This document shows, piece by piece, positions 41,101 to 53,754 of a DNA stretch of 64,000 bases. Numbering within the stretch: the stretch's first letter is position 1; every line of letters starts with the position of its first letter. This stretch comes from Apostichopus japonicus (lineage: Eukaryota > Echinodermata > Holothuroidea > Aspidochirotida > Stichopodidae). The DNA lies in the NCBI RefSeq assembly GCF_037975245.1, contig NC_092576.1, positions 4,039,001 to 4,103,000 on the forward strand. Reading direction: 5' to 3'. The notes under the pieces were generated by a model. That model worked only from the letters and a program-made list of their open reading frames with translations, did no database searches and was not told the DNA's origin. The translations under genes and the position numbers were made by a program.

Positions 41101-43700
41101 AATTTTTCCCTCAGTCCCTTTTTATTCTCACGAAATCTTTAACATCTTATCTTTGAGTCTCGATCCTCCTTATTAATTTGTCGGTACCTTATGCCAGCTT
41201 GATTTAATTATAGGATTTATAAGGTATCGTTTAACCCATTATCCATAAAACAAACTTTTTTACTTATTACTTCAATTTAAGATAAAATGATAACCAATGG
41301 ATGCCAATATACCGGGAAAACATTTCATTATAAAATTAATGAAAAACTTCTCTGGCTGTCGCAACATCTTGGATGAACATTCTTACTTATGGCTTGATTT
41401 TTGTTGCAATGCTTTGACAACGAAGCACATAAATGATGATATCTAGACAACTTATTTGACATTTTGACTGTATAGTTTGATTCATATGACTTATCCCACA
41501 CGTTCAGTGCAACCCTGTCTCGCTATAAACTGCAGAACTTAAATTCGTTTTGCGTAGCGTGTAACATGTTTACATAGTGGTAAACTAGCAAGAGAGAAAA
41601 ATCCTGGTTATTTTCAACACAAAGCTTAAAAGGAGGAACTACCTACCACGCATAGAAGTTCTATTAAAACGGTTGTAGGTGTTAGTTCTAGTCGAGTCGT
41701 CTCTTTGTCCTTTTGTTCTGTGTGATGTATATGGAGGTGTTTGTTATTTGCTCGCATTTGTTGAGTAGAACAATTAACTGATCGACACGGGTTCTGGCAT
41801 CATTATACAGACTCCGTGGTACAATATGTTAAATATCAACGAAATTTGAGCCACGCAATGAACCACTCAGAAACCTTGACGGCTTAAAAATATATTTACC
41901 AAATAAAGTGTACTGATAGTGTACTTTATATGAACTTTTGATTCACCTCTACAGTTCTGGTTTATATTCTTCTGTATCATCAGATTAGCTAAACTGCTTT
42001 GCGGGTATAACAGCTTAAACATCGCTAGAATCTTCCAACATTATTAAGACCGCTGCAACAGTATCATACAGTTACACACATTCTATTTTGCATTGAGCAT
42101 TCTTGGACGATTTTTTTCTCAGAGTTATGCAGGTCTCACGATGTGCCGCATTACCACATACTGTGTAATTAGCAGTACTCGCCTACCATGAAGGTAAATT
42201 TCCTTATACTGATGGAAACATGAACGAAAACAGAAAGACAACTGTGACCATGACAATAGTTGCATCTGATTATCGTTTGCTAAAGAACAATGAAAACGAT
42301 TTACAAAGTATGACATAATTATTCTTAAGTTGCGATACTTAGTAAGAATGCCACGGGTGGGTTGGATTTTAGCATTATTCGCCAACAGCCATCCTTAGTT
42401 TGACATGTTCGGCACTATAGCGGGATCACGGAAATGGTGCTAGATCAAATAACGACACGGATTTGGAGTAGGTTGTGTTAACTGATTATTATTTACATCG
42501 GTTGAAAATAGGTGTTCCGACTTCTGACCATGAGTACAAGCCGGGTTTACCTACGATAAAACTTTCGGTTTCACCATGACAACCGTCGAGAATGACAGCA
42601 GGTCTGAAATACTACAATATAACATTAACAGCCGTGGAGAGACTCAAGAATCTCACTTAACCACATATAGAGACCCAGACAAAAACATAGTTTTACCAGG
42701 GAGCTGCTAGAGTAGCAGCTCCCTGGTTTTACGCCAAACTACAACTGCCGTGGAGACTAAGTTATGACTCTATGGTAAGCGATGAAGCGATTGTCACGCC
42801 CATTACCTCCAGTACCATATTTTATTAGTGACCCGGTTATCTGACCTCAAACACTATTCAGAACAACCATCGCCTGCACACATAATGCACGCAGCTCAGT
42901 TATTCGTGGTTACTGGACTGTACAGTCGTATGTTGATTCGTTATACATATCCATATAGCAAGCAGGTACAGTATATAAGACAGCCAAAACATACTTTCTG
43001 TGTTATTCAATACATATAATCTTCAGCTACAATACCCGAATATTGAGAAGGTCCATTTAACTAGTTATAACGCCTATGTTTACACGATATTTGTTAGTGA
43101 GTTTGCCAGAGTTCTAGTAAGAAGTTTGTACCGTTCTTTGGTGTTAAAGTTGAAGTTGTGAAGGAAAATAAAGTCATATACAATTGAAAAAGGAGACATT
43201 AGTGTCGAAAAAATGGAGCAAATATATGTTCATTATTTTGTAAAAATATGAATACACGAAAGGACTATATTGAGTTAATTGTTTAGTACTACCCCTTGCA
43301 GATATGAAAATTACCATTATTGTGAACTTTATTTGTGTTAGCATCTTAAGAAAAACGCTACATTGTAATTATTTATTAACACCGTTTAATTGTAGCCTAG
43401 CATCATGCACAACATCGCTACCGAAAGTTCTTATAGTATTTTACTTAGCTAATCTCGAAAGCTTAATATTACATATTTCAGTTTAAACGTTACTTAGTTT
43501 TTCTTTAACAAAAACTGTTTATTAGGCCGGAAGCAAGCATGTGAATGCATGCCATTACATGTACTGCCAATATGATGCGAGAAACGTGTTTATCTTGCTT
43601 TTGCAAAAAAAAACACAAGATCAACACATCTAGTAATTTACTATTCCCAATGACAATTTTTCGACATGTTTCCTTAATATTCAAGTACAACATTAACTTT
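38124..43700. other. No supported gene
   Basis: The missing 5' exon or exons of the minus-strand gene may lie here, but none could be identified with confidence. One open stretch near 41750-41645 on minus ends in GTAG|GTAGTT and would fit by phase, which is too weak to call. A CpG-richer part lies at about 39290-39800. A G run interrupted by T is at 40749-40778. Confidence 0.4.
42695..42727. repeat. Perfect 15-bp hairpin with 3-base loop
   Basis: The arm ACCAGGGAGCTGCTA (42695-42709) is followed by gag and by its exact reverse complement (42713-42727), with tttt on one side and ttt on the other. A perfect 15-bp stem with a minimal loop is unlikely by chance. It could be the end hairpin of a mobile element or a small structured transcript. 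No Helitron-type CTRR end was located next to it. Confidence 0.85.
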
Positions 43701-43931
43701 CCCAGCAAACACAAAAACGTTTTAAAAACGTTATTAAAACGTTTCGTCTTTTGTTTTGATAACGTTATTTGTGGTGTAATAAATATGTCACGAAAACTTT
43801 TTCAGGCTATTATTTCAAACCAGTTTTTCGTTAAAACATTAATATAACATTAATATCTCATAAAAACGTTATAAAAACATATTTTAGAGGCTCTTTTAAA
43901 AATGTTATAATAATGTTTTGAGTTTGCTGGG
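43701..43931. mobile_element. MITE with CCCAGCAAAC ends
   Basis: The left end CCCAGCAAACACAAAAACGT and the right end GTTTGCTGGG are inverted. The first ten bases match perfectly and the inner parts match loosely (runs of AAAACGTT against AACATTTTTAAA). The 231-bp interior is made of repeated AACGTT-type motifs. No transposase is present. The flanks suggest at most a 2-3-base target duplication. Confidence 0.68.
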
Positions 43932-44585
43932 TTATTAGCTATTCAGATTGTCTAATTTTCCTTAAGTTTCCTGTCTGTGATTAGTAACTCCTCGGCACTC
44001 CTTTAAGTGAGTCCGTCATTGTACTCGCACTACAACATAGATACATGTACTCGCAACAAAAATCTTCTCTCTGTTTATGATTGGTATCGTACTCATACTA
44101 AGGGAAGTTTCTACTTAACATGTAGCCAATGTTGTTTTACTATATATAGCACAAATATGGTCTCTGTTTATGACTATACAATAAGTTAACATTACAACAC
44201 ACACATGAGAGCAGGAACATTTAATTTGTTGTGAATGAATAATCGTATAGGCCTATTTAGTGTACGTCGTCAGATTGACTCTACCCTATGTCTTTGCAAA
44301 GATAAATCAGAAAATGCCGTACGCAAACATTTGTCAAAATGAAACAATGAATTGGTATATTATGCATATTAGTATCTGCTAATGACATAACGAAATACTG
44401 TCTGCCAGGCGATCTTATTCTTAAGAAGAATTATATCATACATCAAATGATGGCGTGAATAATCAGTTGATAGTACAGTTCTTGGTGATTATAGTGATTA
44501 ACATCTCGTCATCTTGATTGAGAAATTGCACGTTAATGGAATACGTACCCTTTAGGAAAAAGGAGAGAAAAAGACAAATTAAGTT
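43932..44585. other. No recognisable gene
   Basis: AT-rich sequence without coding signal leads into the 86-bp array. Confidence 0.4.
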
Positions 44586-45880
44586 TGAAATCAGAACAAG
44601 AAATGGATAACGTTATACTGATGGATCTGCATGCTACTACCTAACTGTACGGTCTAAGCCAGTCACAGGTTTGAAATCAGAACTAGAAATGTACAACGTT
44701 ACACCGATGGGTCTGAATGATACTACCTAACTGTACGGTCTATATATAAGCCAGTCACAGGTTTGAAATCAGAAAAAGAATAGATAACGTTACACTGATG
44801 GGTCTGAATGCTACTACCTAACTGTACGGTCTAAACCAGTCACATGTGAGAAATCAGAACAAGAAATGGACAACATTATACTGATGGGTCTGAATGCTAC
44901 TACCTAACTGTACGGTCTAAACCAGTCACAGGTTTGAAATCAGAACAACAAATGCACAAAGTTACTGATGGGTCTGAATGCTACCTAACAGTACGGTCAA
45001 AGTCAGTCACAGGTTCGAAATCAGAACAAGAAATAGACAATGTTATACTGATGGGTCTGAATGCTGCTACCTAACTGTACGGTCTAAGTCAGCCACAGGT
45101 TCGAAATCAGAACAAGAAATAGACAACGTTATACTGATGGGTCTGAATGCTACTACCTAACTGTACGGTCAAAACCAGTCACATGTGAGAAATCAGAACA
45201 AGAAATGGACAACATTATACTGATGGGTCTGAATGCTACTACCTAGCTGTACGGTCTAAACCAGTCACAGGTTTGAAATCAGAACAACAAATGCACAAAG
45301 TTACTGATGGGTCTGAATGCTACCTAACTGTACGGTCAAAGTCAGTCACAGGTTCGAAATCAGAACAAGAAATAGACAACGTTATACTGATGGGTCTGAA
45401 TGCTGCTACCTAACTGTACGGTCTAAGTCAGCTTTAGGTTCGAAATCAGAACAAGAAATAGACAACGTTATACTGATGGGTCTGAATGCTACTACCTAAC
45501 TGTACGGTCTAAACCAGTCACAGGTTCGAAATCAGAACAAGAAATAGACAACGTTATACTGATGGGTCTGAATGCTACTACCTAACTGTACGGTCAAAGT
45601 CAGTCACAGGTTCGAAATCAGAACAAGAAATAGACAACGTTATACTGATGGGTCTGAATGCTACTACCTAACTGTACGGTCTAAGTCAGCCACAGGTTCG
45701 AAATCAGAACAAGAAATAGACAACGTTATACTGATGGGTCTGAATGCTACTACCTAACTGTACGGTCTAAACCAGTCACAGGTTCGAAATCAGAACAAGA
45801 AATAGACAACGTTATACTGATGGGTCTGAATGCTACTACCTAACTGTATGGTCTAAACCAGTCACAGGTTCGAATTCAGA
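44586..45880. repeat. 86-bp minisatellite, about 15 copies
   Basis: The unit contains ttcgaaatcagaacaagaaa, then acgttatactgatgggtctg, then aatgctactacctaactgta and a cagtcacagg end. Several units are shortened by 4-7 bases, and the shortened and full units alternate in a repeated pattern around 44940-45360, which suggests block duplication. The 60-residue open frames over it are artefacts of the array. Confidence 0.9.
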
Positions 45881-47338
45881 ATAATAATGATGTATCACCT
45901 CCTGAATGCTTTTACAATAGAAACACATATGGACAGGTCATGGTTGGGTATACATAATACATGTATACTTTTAACCTGGGTTAGGTGTTATCGTCAAGAG
46001 AATATTTGTGCAATAACCACTTGTTGCTGTAATTCTCTGTTACTAACGAGGTAGACACGACTATACATAACAAAGGGAATGACTTTGCCTTACCTGTAGA
46101 ACAAATGCAATGTTTAATTCACTTTCGTAGTGACTTCTCGCTGACAAATGTAAAGAATAATCGAAGTACGAGTACCATTTAGCTAACATAATTAAATAAG
46201 TAAGATAAATAGGTAAGATAAGTAAGAGGGTTGAATTCAGAAAATCGTTTGCAGTTGAAAAGGGAACTATCAAGCTTTAATGAGAAAATTTAGTATTCGG
46301 TGATCATCTGTTATGTTTAATCATAATTTCTTCAATAAGTAACGATTTTTTTGAGCTGGAAAAATATCTCTACCGATCACCCTTTAAGAGCTAGGAATGC
46401 TGCGATATGTTAGCAGTCACGGGTAGAAATTTTGTTTCCATTAAATTCCATATGGTTAAATTCGATTAAAATGCTTGTGATATAAAATTACAGACCATAA
46501 CGCTACTGAATATTTTATATAATTATATATATATATATATATATATTTATGTAATGATAAAAAAGACCACCTCAACATTTTCTTAAATGTACGTGTATAG
46601 GTTACACCTCCTTTTTCAGCAGGGCAAAAATAACTTCTGGTTTGAAAATCCCAGAATGGTTTCTCAAAAGTAGGGAATCCTCTCCCATCAAGGGTAGCAT
46701 TTATCGTGTATGTTACAGACAATAAGTCTTCTTCTGCGAACATATTGAAATACGTAAACTGTGTTAGTATTTTTAATCTCCAACTGTAGGGCTTTGCAAC
46801 AGAAGCTATCGCATGTAAATATATAAAACATTAATAAGGCAAATAGTTATTTACTTGTACTGATCTGGCACAGGCAAATTATTTGTAACGCTGGTTAACA
46901 TTTAGTAAGTGTTAACTAAACGTTGTACCGAATAAGTTGATACTAATATGTTTTACGTACGTATATACAGGTAAAGTTCAAATTTAAGCAACGAATCCAA
47001 CCGAGGTGGGTTGGTGAAACAGTGAAGTTGAAACCATCAGACCATGGACCTAGGAATAATATAAATATGTGTTACATTTATAATAGATTACAACCTCAAA
47101 CCTTAAACTAGCATGACGTGATTCTGCAATCATGCAAACCTAATTTAACATTCTGATACTCTGTGCAATACATAACGGAAATAGAAGATTTAATTAACTT
47201 TACTACCCTTAACTCTATCACTTTAATGATGACTTTAGACACTAAATACAATTCAGGTTTTACCATATTTTAAAGCTGGCGATTTTGCTAAGCCGAAGAG
47301 ATGTAGAAAATTAATAACACTCACGTTTACAAAAAAAT
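45881..47338. other. No supported gene; (TA)n tract
   Basis: A (TA)n microsatellite lies at about 46518-46548 and a gataagta-type simple repeat at about 46195-46230. A 95-residue minus-strand frame at 46743-46456 has no recognisable domain and partly covers the microsatellite, so I do not call it. Confidence 0.45.
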
Positions 47339-49009
47339 ACACTGACTATACATGGCCTGCATGCTATGAGTATGAAGGCTACGCTAAAACAGGATGAATG
47401 CCAGAGTTGCCGGTTGCCCATTTGAACTTTCTATTGATTCTACTTTTAAGTTTTACTATTTGTCTTTTTTTACTAAAAAATGGTGAAGTTCTTGTACCAA
47501 GAAAAGGAACATTTTTGTACACGAATGTAGATTTAATTGATAGCACCATTTTGCATCTTAGCCCCGTCGACAACAACCCTCCACTTATACCCCTCCCCCT
47601 ATACTCCTCATCCAGAACGACAATCCACCGCTATGTGCCTGCAAATTTGACTGTGCCACCTCCTCCCCCTCCACACACAAAAAAACTGATTACTCCCCTG
47701 ATGAACCGCGATAGTTCCTTATTAAGTGCGTTAAACAGTATTATGACCCGCTCTGTTTATACTGTTACAAATAATATATATAGTTAGATAAATATGATTG
47801 TAATTACGGTACCCAATATGTCATACAAGAGTACTCCGCACAACATTAAAGTAGTTGTAATTAGGCTTCCACTGGCAATAAGAGTAGTTGTCCAATTCAT
47901 TGCGTGATAGTAATTCTCAAACCTGCCAAGAAAGGTAAACTTCAGTTTCTCGTCATTATGCGGATCCTCAGTTTGTGTGTAATAAGGGAATCATTCCTCG
48001 TTCATTACCAACGATTGGAACAAGATTCTAAGAGTATAAATGCCTGAGAATATGTTTTACTAATTCGTGGCACTATACTTCTGGCATCATCATTTATTCT
48101 GCTTGTCATGATATGGATTTGTCCAATAACATTCACATTTCGTTACTGTTTGATTATCGTTTCTCTCATTTCAATGTACATACAATGACGTAATCCGTAA
48201 ACTAACCTTTTTTATTTGAAATTTCTTTTTGGGTAACATGTATATCACTCACTGAATTCACATACTTCATTCAATCAAGAAGATAAATGAAGTCAAGATG
48301 AATGAACATTTTGCTCAGAGTTCAAACAAGCTAACAATGACTACGCTTCATAAAGAAATATCCATGTGACCATCCAGTTTGCAATTTTTCACTGTAAATG
48401 TACTTCGACAAGATGGTGGCGCCCTTTCTATTAAATAAAGCTCTGATTGAAGAACAAACAAAGCTTTACTTCCAAAGATAGCATGCGACTATTAAAATAC
48501 CCATTGACTTACACACTAAATCACAACGGTGATGTGGTCTCTAAGTCCAAATAGAGGTGTCACTAGCTAAACGCCACCAATCACTGGAGAGCTGTCAAGT
48601 TGTTAATTCATGGCATTATCAATTTTCCGTATCATTACAATTCCTTAATTTGCCAGTTTTTGTCACTTGTGAACAAATCTCTTTCCTCAGCAATACACAA
48701 TTTCGTACGATGCTCCTGGAAGGCCTGAAGGGGGTCTAACATTGTCCCAGGTTACGCAAGATTCGCACCACATGTGCTTTTATCCATGCTCTTCAACATG
48801 CAAGCCACAAACAAATTAAAAAATTATGATTGATATCACATCAAAAAGATGTTCTCCGACTTCTTTTTTGCCCTTTTCCTGAAGGAGAACAATCGGGCGG
48901 GTATATGTATACTCTAACGAGAGTATGTCACTCAATGAAGACAGAACAGCGGCTGAAACCCAACATACACCCATCAATGACATTGCAGTTGATTATTTTT
49001 ATTATTATT

Positions 49010-49600
49010 AATCCAATTTTGACATGTATTGTGAATTTGAATTGCCTTGATATTTCTGGCGAAACCTATGATTAGGCCGACTCTAGGAATAAGTTATCTA
49101 CCGGTGCTGTGGCCGAGTGCATAAAGGCGTTGGCATTTGAAGCAATGAGGCTTAGCAATCAGGAGGTTCCGGGTTTGATACCCGGCCGAGTCATAATTAG
49201 GTGGGTTTTTTTCCATCTGAAATGACATTCTATTTGAAAAGATTCCGAATTTGAGTTAAAATGTTGAATTGGAAGCCACCCGACGTGTAAGTTGTAATCC
49301 ATAAGTCACTGCGGGTTTCTCCCACATTTGTGGTCGCTTAAGCGTCGTAAAAATAATTGCTGATTATGTCATGTACTGTGAACTTGAATTGTGTTAATAC
49401 GTCTAGCGAGCCCTATTATTAGGCCAACTCTGGGAATTAGTTATCATTGTCATGTACTGTGAACTTGAATTGTGTTAATATTTCTAGCTAGTCCCATTAT
49501 TAGGTAAACTCTGGAAATTAGTCATAAATGTCATATACTATGGACTTGAATTGGCTTAATATTTCTATGGAGTCCCATTATTAGGTATAGACTCTGGGAA
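49010..49600. repeat. 83-bp tandem repeat interrupted by a SINE
   Basis: Four related units containing catgtactgtgaacttgaat, taatatttctagc and cattattaggccaactctgg start at about 49018, 49375, 49458 and 49535. The first is separated from the others by the tRNA-derived element. Confidence 0.75.
49102..49370 (+). mobile_element. tRNA-Ser-derived SINE
   Basis: The head (about 49107-49193) resembles a serine tRNA: GGTGCTGTGGCCGAGTG as the box A part, GGCGTTGGCATTTGAAGC over the anticodon arm (a TGA-like loop), and GGGTTTGATACCC as the box B part. The acceptor arms do not pair well, so it is not a functional tRNA. The body includes gccacccgacgtg and cccacatttgtggtcgctta, which recur inverted at about 52020-52110, as expected for a dispersed SINE. 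The end runs into aaaaataattgc. Confidence 0.75.
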
Positions 49601-49789
49601 ATATGGGTAGGTAAAGTAAATCAGTATTGTGAACGGATCATGGGCCCAGAGGAACTAATAATATGGGCTATAACCTGTGGTTGATGTTTTTATTTTATTG
49701 TGAATACGGTTTAATTCAGATTCAGATCTGAGAGTGCAAGCATTTGACCTTCTACCTGGTGTTAGAAATTAATAATTATTATTTGTTTT

Positions 49790-50040
49790 TATATGTTTTT
49801 TTTTGTTGTATTTTTGATCCTCCTGCAAGCAGGAACTCGCGAAGAAGCCATCATTGGCTAATGAAAGCCGCAAGCTGACCGAAGTCAGTCTCTTAGATTC
49901 TTACTTAACGTCCATGGTTATGAATTGTCAATTGTCAACAACTCTGTAACTAGACGACATACATTCATCTTGGAGTGACTCGAACTCGGGACCTTGTGAT
50001 TGAAAGGCACCGGCGTTAACCACTGAGCTAACGCTCCTTA
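49790..50040 (-). mobile_element. tRNA-derived SINE with A-rich tail
   Basis: The minus strand begins at about 50038 with a tRNA-like head (GGAGCGTTAGCTCAGTGGTT, later AGTTCGAGTCACTCC as box B). A body with cttcggtcagcttgcggctt and gcgagttcctgcttgcagga follows, ending in an A-rich tail at about 49800. The related locus near 63480-63505 lacks it, with the flanks joined directly, which shows a clean insertion after the duplication. Confidence 0.82.
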
Positions 50041-50929
50041 TCTCAGTCGTTTGATAATTTCAAATATCAGCTTACATTGGTTTTGTAGTGCTCACTTCAA
50101 GACTGCTCATTTATGTTATGTTATTATTGGTAAAATCATATCATTATTATTAATTTCATTCCTGCTTGTCCAGGACGTTACTGGAAATATTAATGTACTA
50201 CAATCATGAAATGTAACCTTCTATGCAATAATGGCTATGTGCTCTACATTTGTATAACCTATCTCCTTACGTTCAATTTTTAAAGGGATATTGGGGTGTC
50301 GCTGAACAACATTTCTCAACAAAAATAAACTGGCAGAATTTGAATATATAAATGTTAAGGCATGTTTGTACACTAACGGGATCTGACAACAACAAAATGA
50401 ATAATATTATCATAACTGCGATTCAACGGAAAACCTTTTTGTCTAATTTTTCTAATAACATTTATTGACACTGATTCGCATGGTAAATAATATAAGAAAA
50501 CAACTGTACAATGCTGTCATTGTACCTCGGTCCAATTTGTGATTTGTTTATATCTAATTGTCAACCATCACCAATCAATCAATACACCAATCAATCAATC
50601 GATCATTTAACCGAAATGAGCAAGATACTAATCTGACCTTTCGCCTGCTTTCTTGAGGTGTTTTGAAGGTCTTCGAAGTAAGGAAACCCTTACAGAGAAG
50701 AGCTTGAAAAAAGAGCTGGCTTGCGGTTCGTCACTGCAATATTCGTCAAGCCGATTCCCTAGTAATATACAATACCGTCAATAATTATGGGTAGTAAGTG
50801 AGATGTCAGAATTTCAGGTTTTTGGTTTCGATGATAATGTTAAGCGTTTTTGTCATGATTTTAATTCGTACGGACAATAAATCAGCAATTATTTCCTGTA
50901 TGGCCTACCATTTGTCTGTGTGTGAGTGT

Positions 50930-51260
50930 GGGACGCCTTGCTTGTAAACACTATTCCTCAAGAAGAGAAACTTGGACAAATCTCATATTTCGTGAGTAGG
51001 AGAACCACATTTATGAAAAGAAATCTATTTTTTTAGGTCAAAGTTACTAGGGGTCACTAGGGGTCAAAATGTGAAAACCTTATAAACACGATATCTCAAG
51101 AAGGGAAGCTTAGACTAATCTCATATTTAGTATGTAGTTGCAACACGTTAAATACAAGAAATCTATTTTTTTTTTTGTGGAGGTCATTTAGAGATATCAG
51201 ACGTCAAATTGTGGAAACTTTGTTTCATAATCTACCGTATCTCGAGCCGACCAGCTTATA
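50930..51260. repeat. Dispersed repeat with internal duplication
   Basis: Two internal copies share cttgtaaacac/cttataaacac, tcaagaag, cttgga/cttagactaatctcatat and acaagaaatctattttttt, about 130 bp apart. Similar phrases occur at 25470-25960, so this is a repeat family member. Confidence 0.55.
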
Positions 51261-51547
51261 AGATAACATTTGCGTTAAAAATAGGAGAGATTGTAGGCAA
51301 AGTGATGATAGCTAATGGGCATCCGTAGATAGTGTCAACAAACGAGCAATCCATCGATCAAAGTGCCATTGCATTTACTGTGTAACTATTCGCATCCGTC
51401 GGAGCTCCGTACATACATGTGAACGAAGGCTCATATACTGCTTGTATACGTACACTGGTAGGGTACAAATTGGGTTCATTAACACAAACGCGTGAAAGAA
51501 AATATCAAAATCAAAGTGATCGTGGCATGCTAATTTTAGAAATACCG

Positions 51548-51830
51548 AATTCACTTTTCTAAAGGAAGTATAAAATATCAAAGATGCGTTGCAGTTGAGT
51601 TAAATTTACCAGCTTACCAGCTTGAACGTGGAGATTAATTACATATGAAAGTAAGAAACACCATTTTCGAAGGTTGAAACCACCTTCATCTTTCCACTTT
51701 CATTTTTCTAAAGGAAGTATAAAATATCAAACATGCGTTGCAGTTGGGTTAAATTACCAGTTTGAACGTGGAGATTAATTACATAGGAAAGTAATAGAAA
51801 CTATTTTCGAAGGTTAAAACTTTAGATTTT
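51548..51830. repeat. Tandem duplication of about 150 bp
   Basis: The run ctaaaggaagtataaaatat occurs at about 51559 and 51708 and is followed in both by gcgttgcagttg, gaacgtggagattaattaca and attttcgaaggtt. The first copy has an extra aaccagctt-type insertion. Confidence 0.8.
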
Positions 51831-52009
51831 CATTATTCTGTGTGATATTAATCCAAAAAATACGACCTTGCAAAAGTTAAACCCACTTTGGTGTCTACAG
51901 TTAATTTGAATACAAACAGATTATCAACTCACCGATCTGTTAAACTCCATAACTTCACCAATAGCAAGATATTCTCCAGATATCTCTGGGAGATAATTAC
52001 CTCTGATAC

Positions 52010-52110
52010 TTACTCCCCAGATATCTCTGTGACCTTGAGCGACCACGAATGTGGGCGAAGCCCGTAAGGGCGAATGGATTTGCAACCTTCACGTCGGGTG
52101 GCATTGGGAT
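52010..52110 (-). mobile_element. Fragment of the tRNA-Ser SINE family
   Basis: Read on minus, this piece has gccacccgacgtgaaggttg, then cccacattcgtggtcgctca, matching the body of the SINE at 49102-49370 in the same order. The tRNA head is missing. Confidence 0.65.
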
Positions 52111-53654
52111 GATTTTTGTACGAGTGAGCACATTTTGTGTATGTTAATTGCGGCTGCATAAATGTATTGGCTACTTATTTCCACAATATATTAGGTTCAA
52201 GAAAGACACACTACATAAGTAGCCAAATTAATCATATCGAAAGGTATAGCTTAGCGCAAGACTGTATTTAAACTTATAATGCATTTAAACTGATCCATCA
52301 AACAACTAAGGCTCAGTAACCTCCCAGTGTGAACAATTATAACAGTCACAGTTATAACATCAGTGCGGTCTGCCTTCTTTTACGACATTAATAACACTAT
52401 TACTAATTTGCACGTTGATGCCTGTCCATAAATATACATTGACAAAACTCAGAACAATTGGAGCTAGTTTACAATTTTGAAACAATTTCCTGTGACATTG
52501 AAAGCAGCTCAGTCAAATTTGGATACCGTTTTATTCATACAAAAATGTGGTATGAACATGAATAGTTAAGTTTTACTTAATAAAAAGTGTAGTAAAAATT
52601 ACCAAAGTTTGAGTATTAATTTGGTGTTTTAACTGTGTGTACTATAAGACTATAAAAGGTTTCTGGGACGACAAATGTAAAAGTTGAATCGAAGTTCTTA
52701 AAATACTCTACCATGAATCTACATTTGGTGGAAAAATCGAGATGATTGCCATAGTGTTGTGATCAATTACAATGTTATATCGAGTAACACTCTGCTGGAT
52801 TAGCAAATGGTCGAACAAAACAGGTGACTTAGGATAATTTTTTTGTCTCTTTCCATTAGTTGCACCAATAATGTGTAACAAATCATATGTTTGAATGTAC
52901 GGAAAGTTTGAATGCTGATAATTGGATACAACGCTGATTGTTGAAAAAAGTGGTGTTTCTGTTATTATTTTTAAAATACTTTATATATTTGCATGGCTAT
53001 TTCTGAGAGCCTTGTGAAATCAAAAGAATGGTTTTGATATTTTGATGCAATGAACTAATCAGCTTTTACACGCATTTAGTTTGTCATTTTTGTTATGTTC
53101 CAGAAATAATTATTTGTTGTTTTATGTTTTCCATATGTTCAAAATAGAGGAAACCTGTAAACAACGTATATATTTTGTCGTTATAACTTAAACTTAGTTC
53201 AATAACGTGAGTAGACAGGGATTACTTGCGGCCTTGACAAGTGTTTGCTATCGCAACTACTCACCATTGAGTTCATCATATTAGAACCGTCTCTGAATAG
53301 ACACCAACAAAAAGGGGCAAACAAAAACTAAAGAGGGATGCATTAACGATACTTAAATGCTCAATTAACTTCAACAAGTATTTTTTTCAGTTTCCATTGC
53401 TTCTTATTTCCTTGTTCAGGATACACATAAATAGTTTTACAGTGCGTAGTACATGGTATAGCTATGCGTATATAACGATATTCTATAGCAACGACAACTA
53501 TAAGATTGTTTTTCATGGCTGAGGTATATGCAAATTTGAAATACCACACAGCTTAATCTAGAGCAAATGTATCAAATTACTTTTGTTTGTTTTTAACACG
53601 CAACAATTAACATCACCGCATGCTTCAAATTGAAACTTAACCTCTACTAGTATG

Positions 53655-53661
53655 TATATAA
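53655..53661 (+). promoter_or_regulatory. TATA box of lectin gene 1
   Basis: TATATAA lies 100 bp before the ATG at 53755, leaving room for a short 5' UTR. The surrounding sequence (gtatataatagcggtgtt) is kept in copy 2. Confidence 0.6.
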
Positions 53662-53754
53662 TAGCGGTGTTTTTAAAATGTGAGTATTAGTGTAAGTTGA
53701 ACTGAGATTCAAGTAAAGTGTTTCATCGTCCAACCAACATACCGACCAAAGACA

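Larger units (their letters stand above)
47339..50463. repeat. Segmental duplication, upstream copy
   Basis: From actgactatacatggcctg onward this block aligns with 61749-63925: 47339-48900 with 61749-63270 and 49585-50463 with 63275-63925. Substitutions and small gaps are common but the order is kept. The stretch 48880-49585 (tandem repeat plus SINE) and the SINE at 49790-50040 have no counterpart downstream. The copies are about 14.4 kb apart and flank the lectin pair. Confidence 0.85.
50464..53150. other. Region upstream of lectin 1, no gene
   Basis: It contains an old dispersed repeat (50930-51260), a local duplication (51548-51830) and a SINE fragment (52010-52110). Nothing coding was recognised. 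Confidence 0.45.

Noticed and set aside
41645-41760. Possible upstream coding exon of the death-fold gene
   Set aside because: About 39 open codons with an in-phase donor (GTAG|GTAGTT), but no domain, no clear acceptor and a composition that could be chance.
44978-45757. Three 60-residue frames of near-identical sequence
   Set aside because: They are readings of the 86-bp array and include its unit boundaries.
46456-46743. 95-residue minus-strand frame
   Set aside because: Its C-terminal part is a TA microsatellite and the rest matches nothing I know.
49107-49193. Functional serine tRNA gene
   Set aside because: Box A, anticodon-like and box B parts are present, but the acceptor arms do not pair and the sequence continues into a repeated SINE body.
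49970-50038. Functional tRNA gene on minus
   Set aside because: The head is tRNA-like, but the anticodon stem has a mismatch, and an A-tailed SINE body follows directly.
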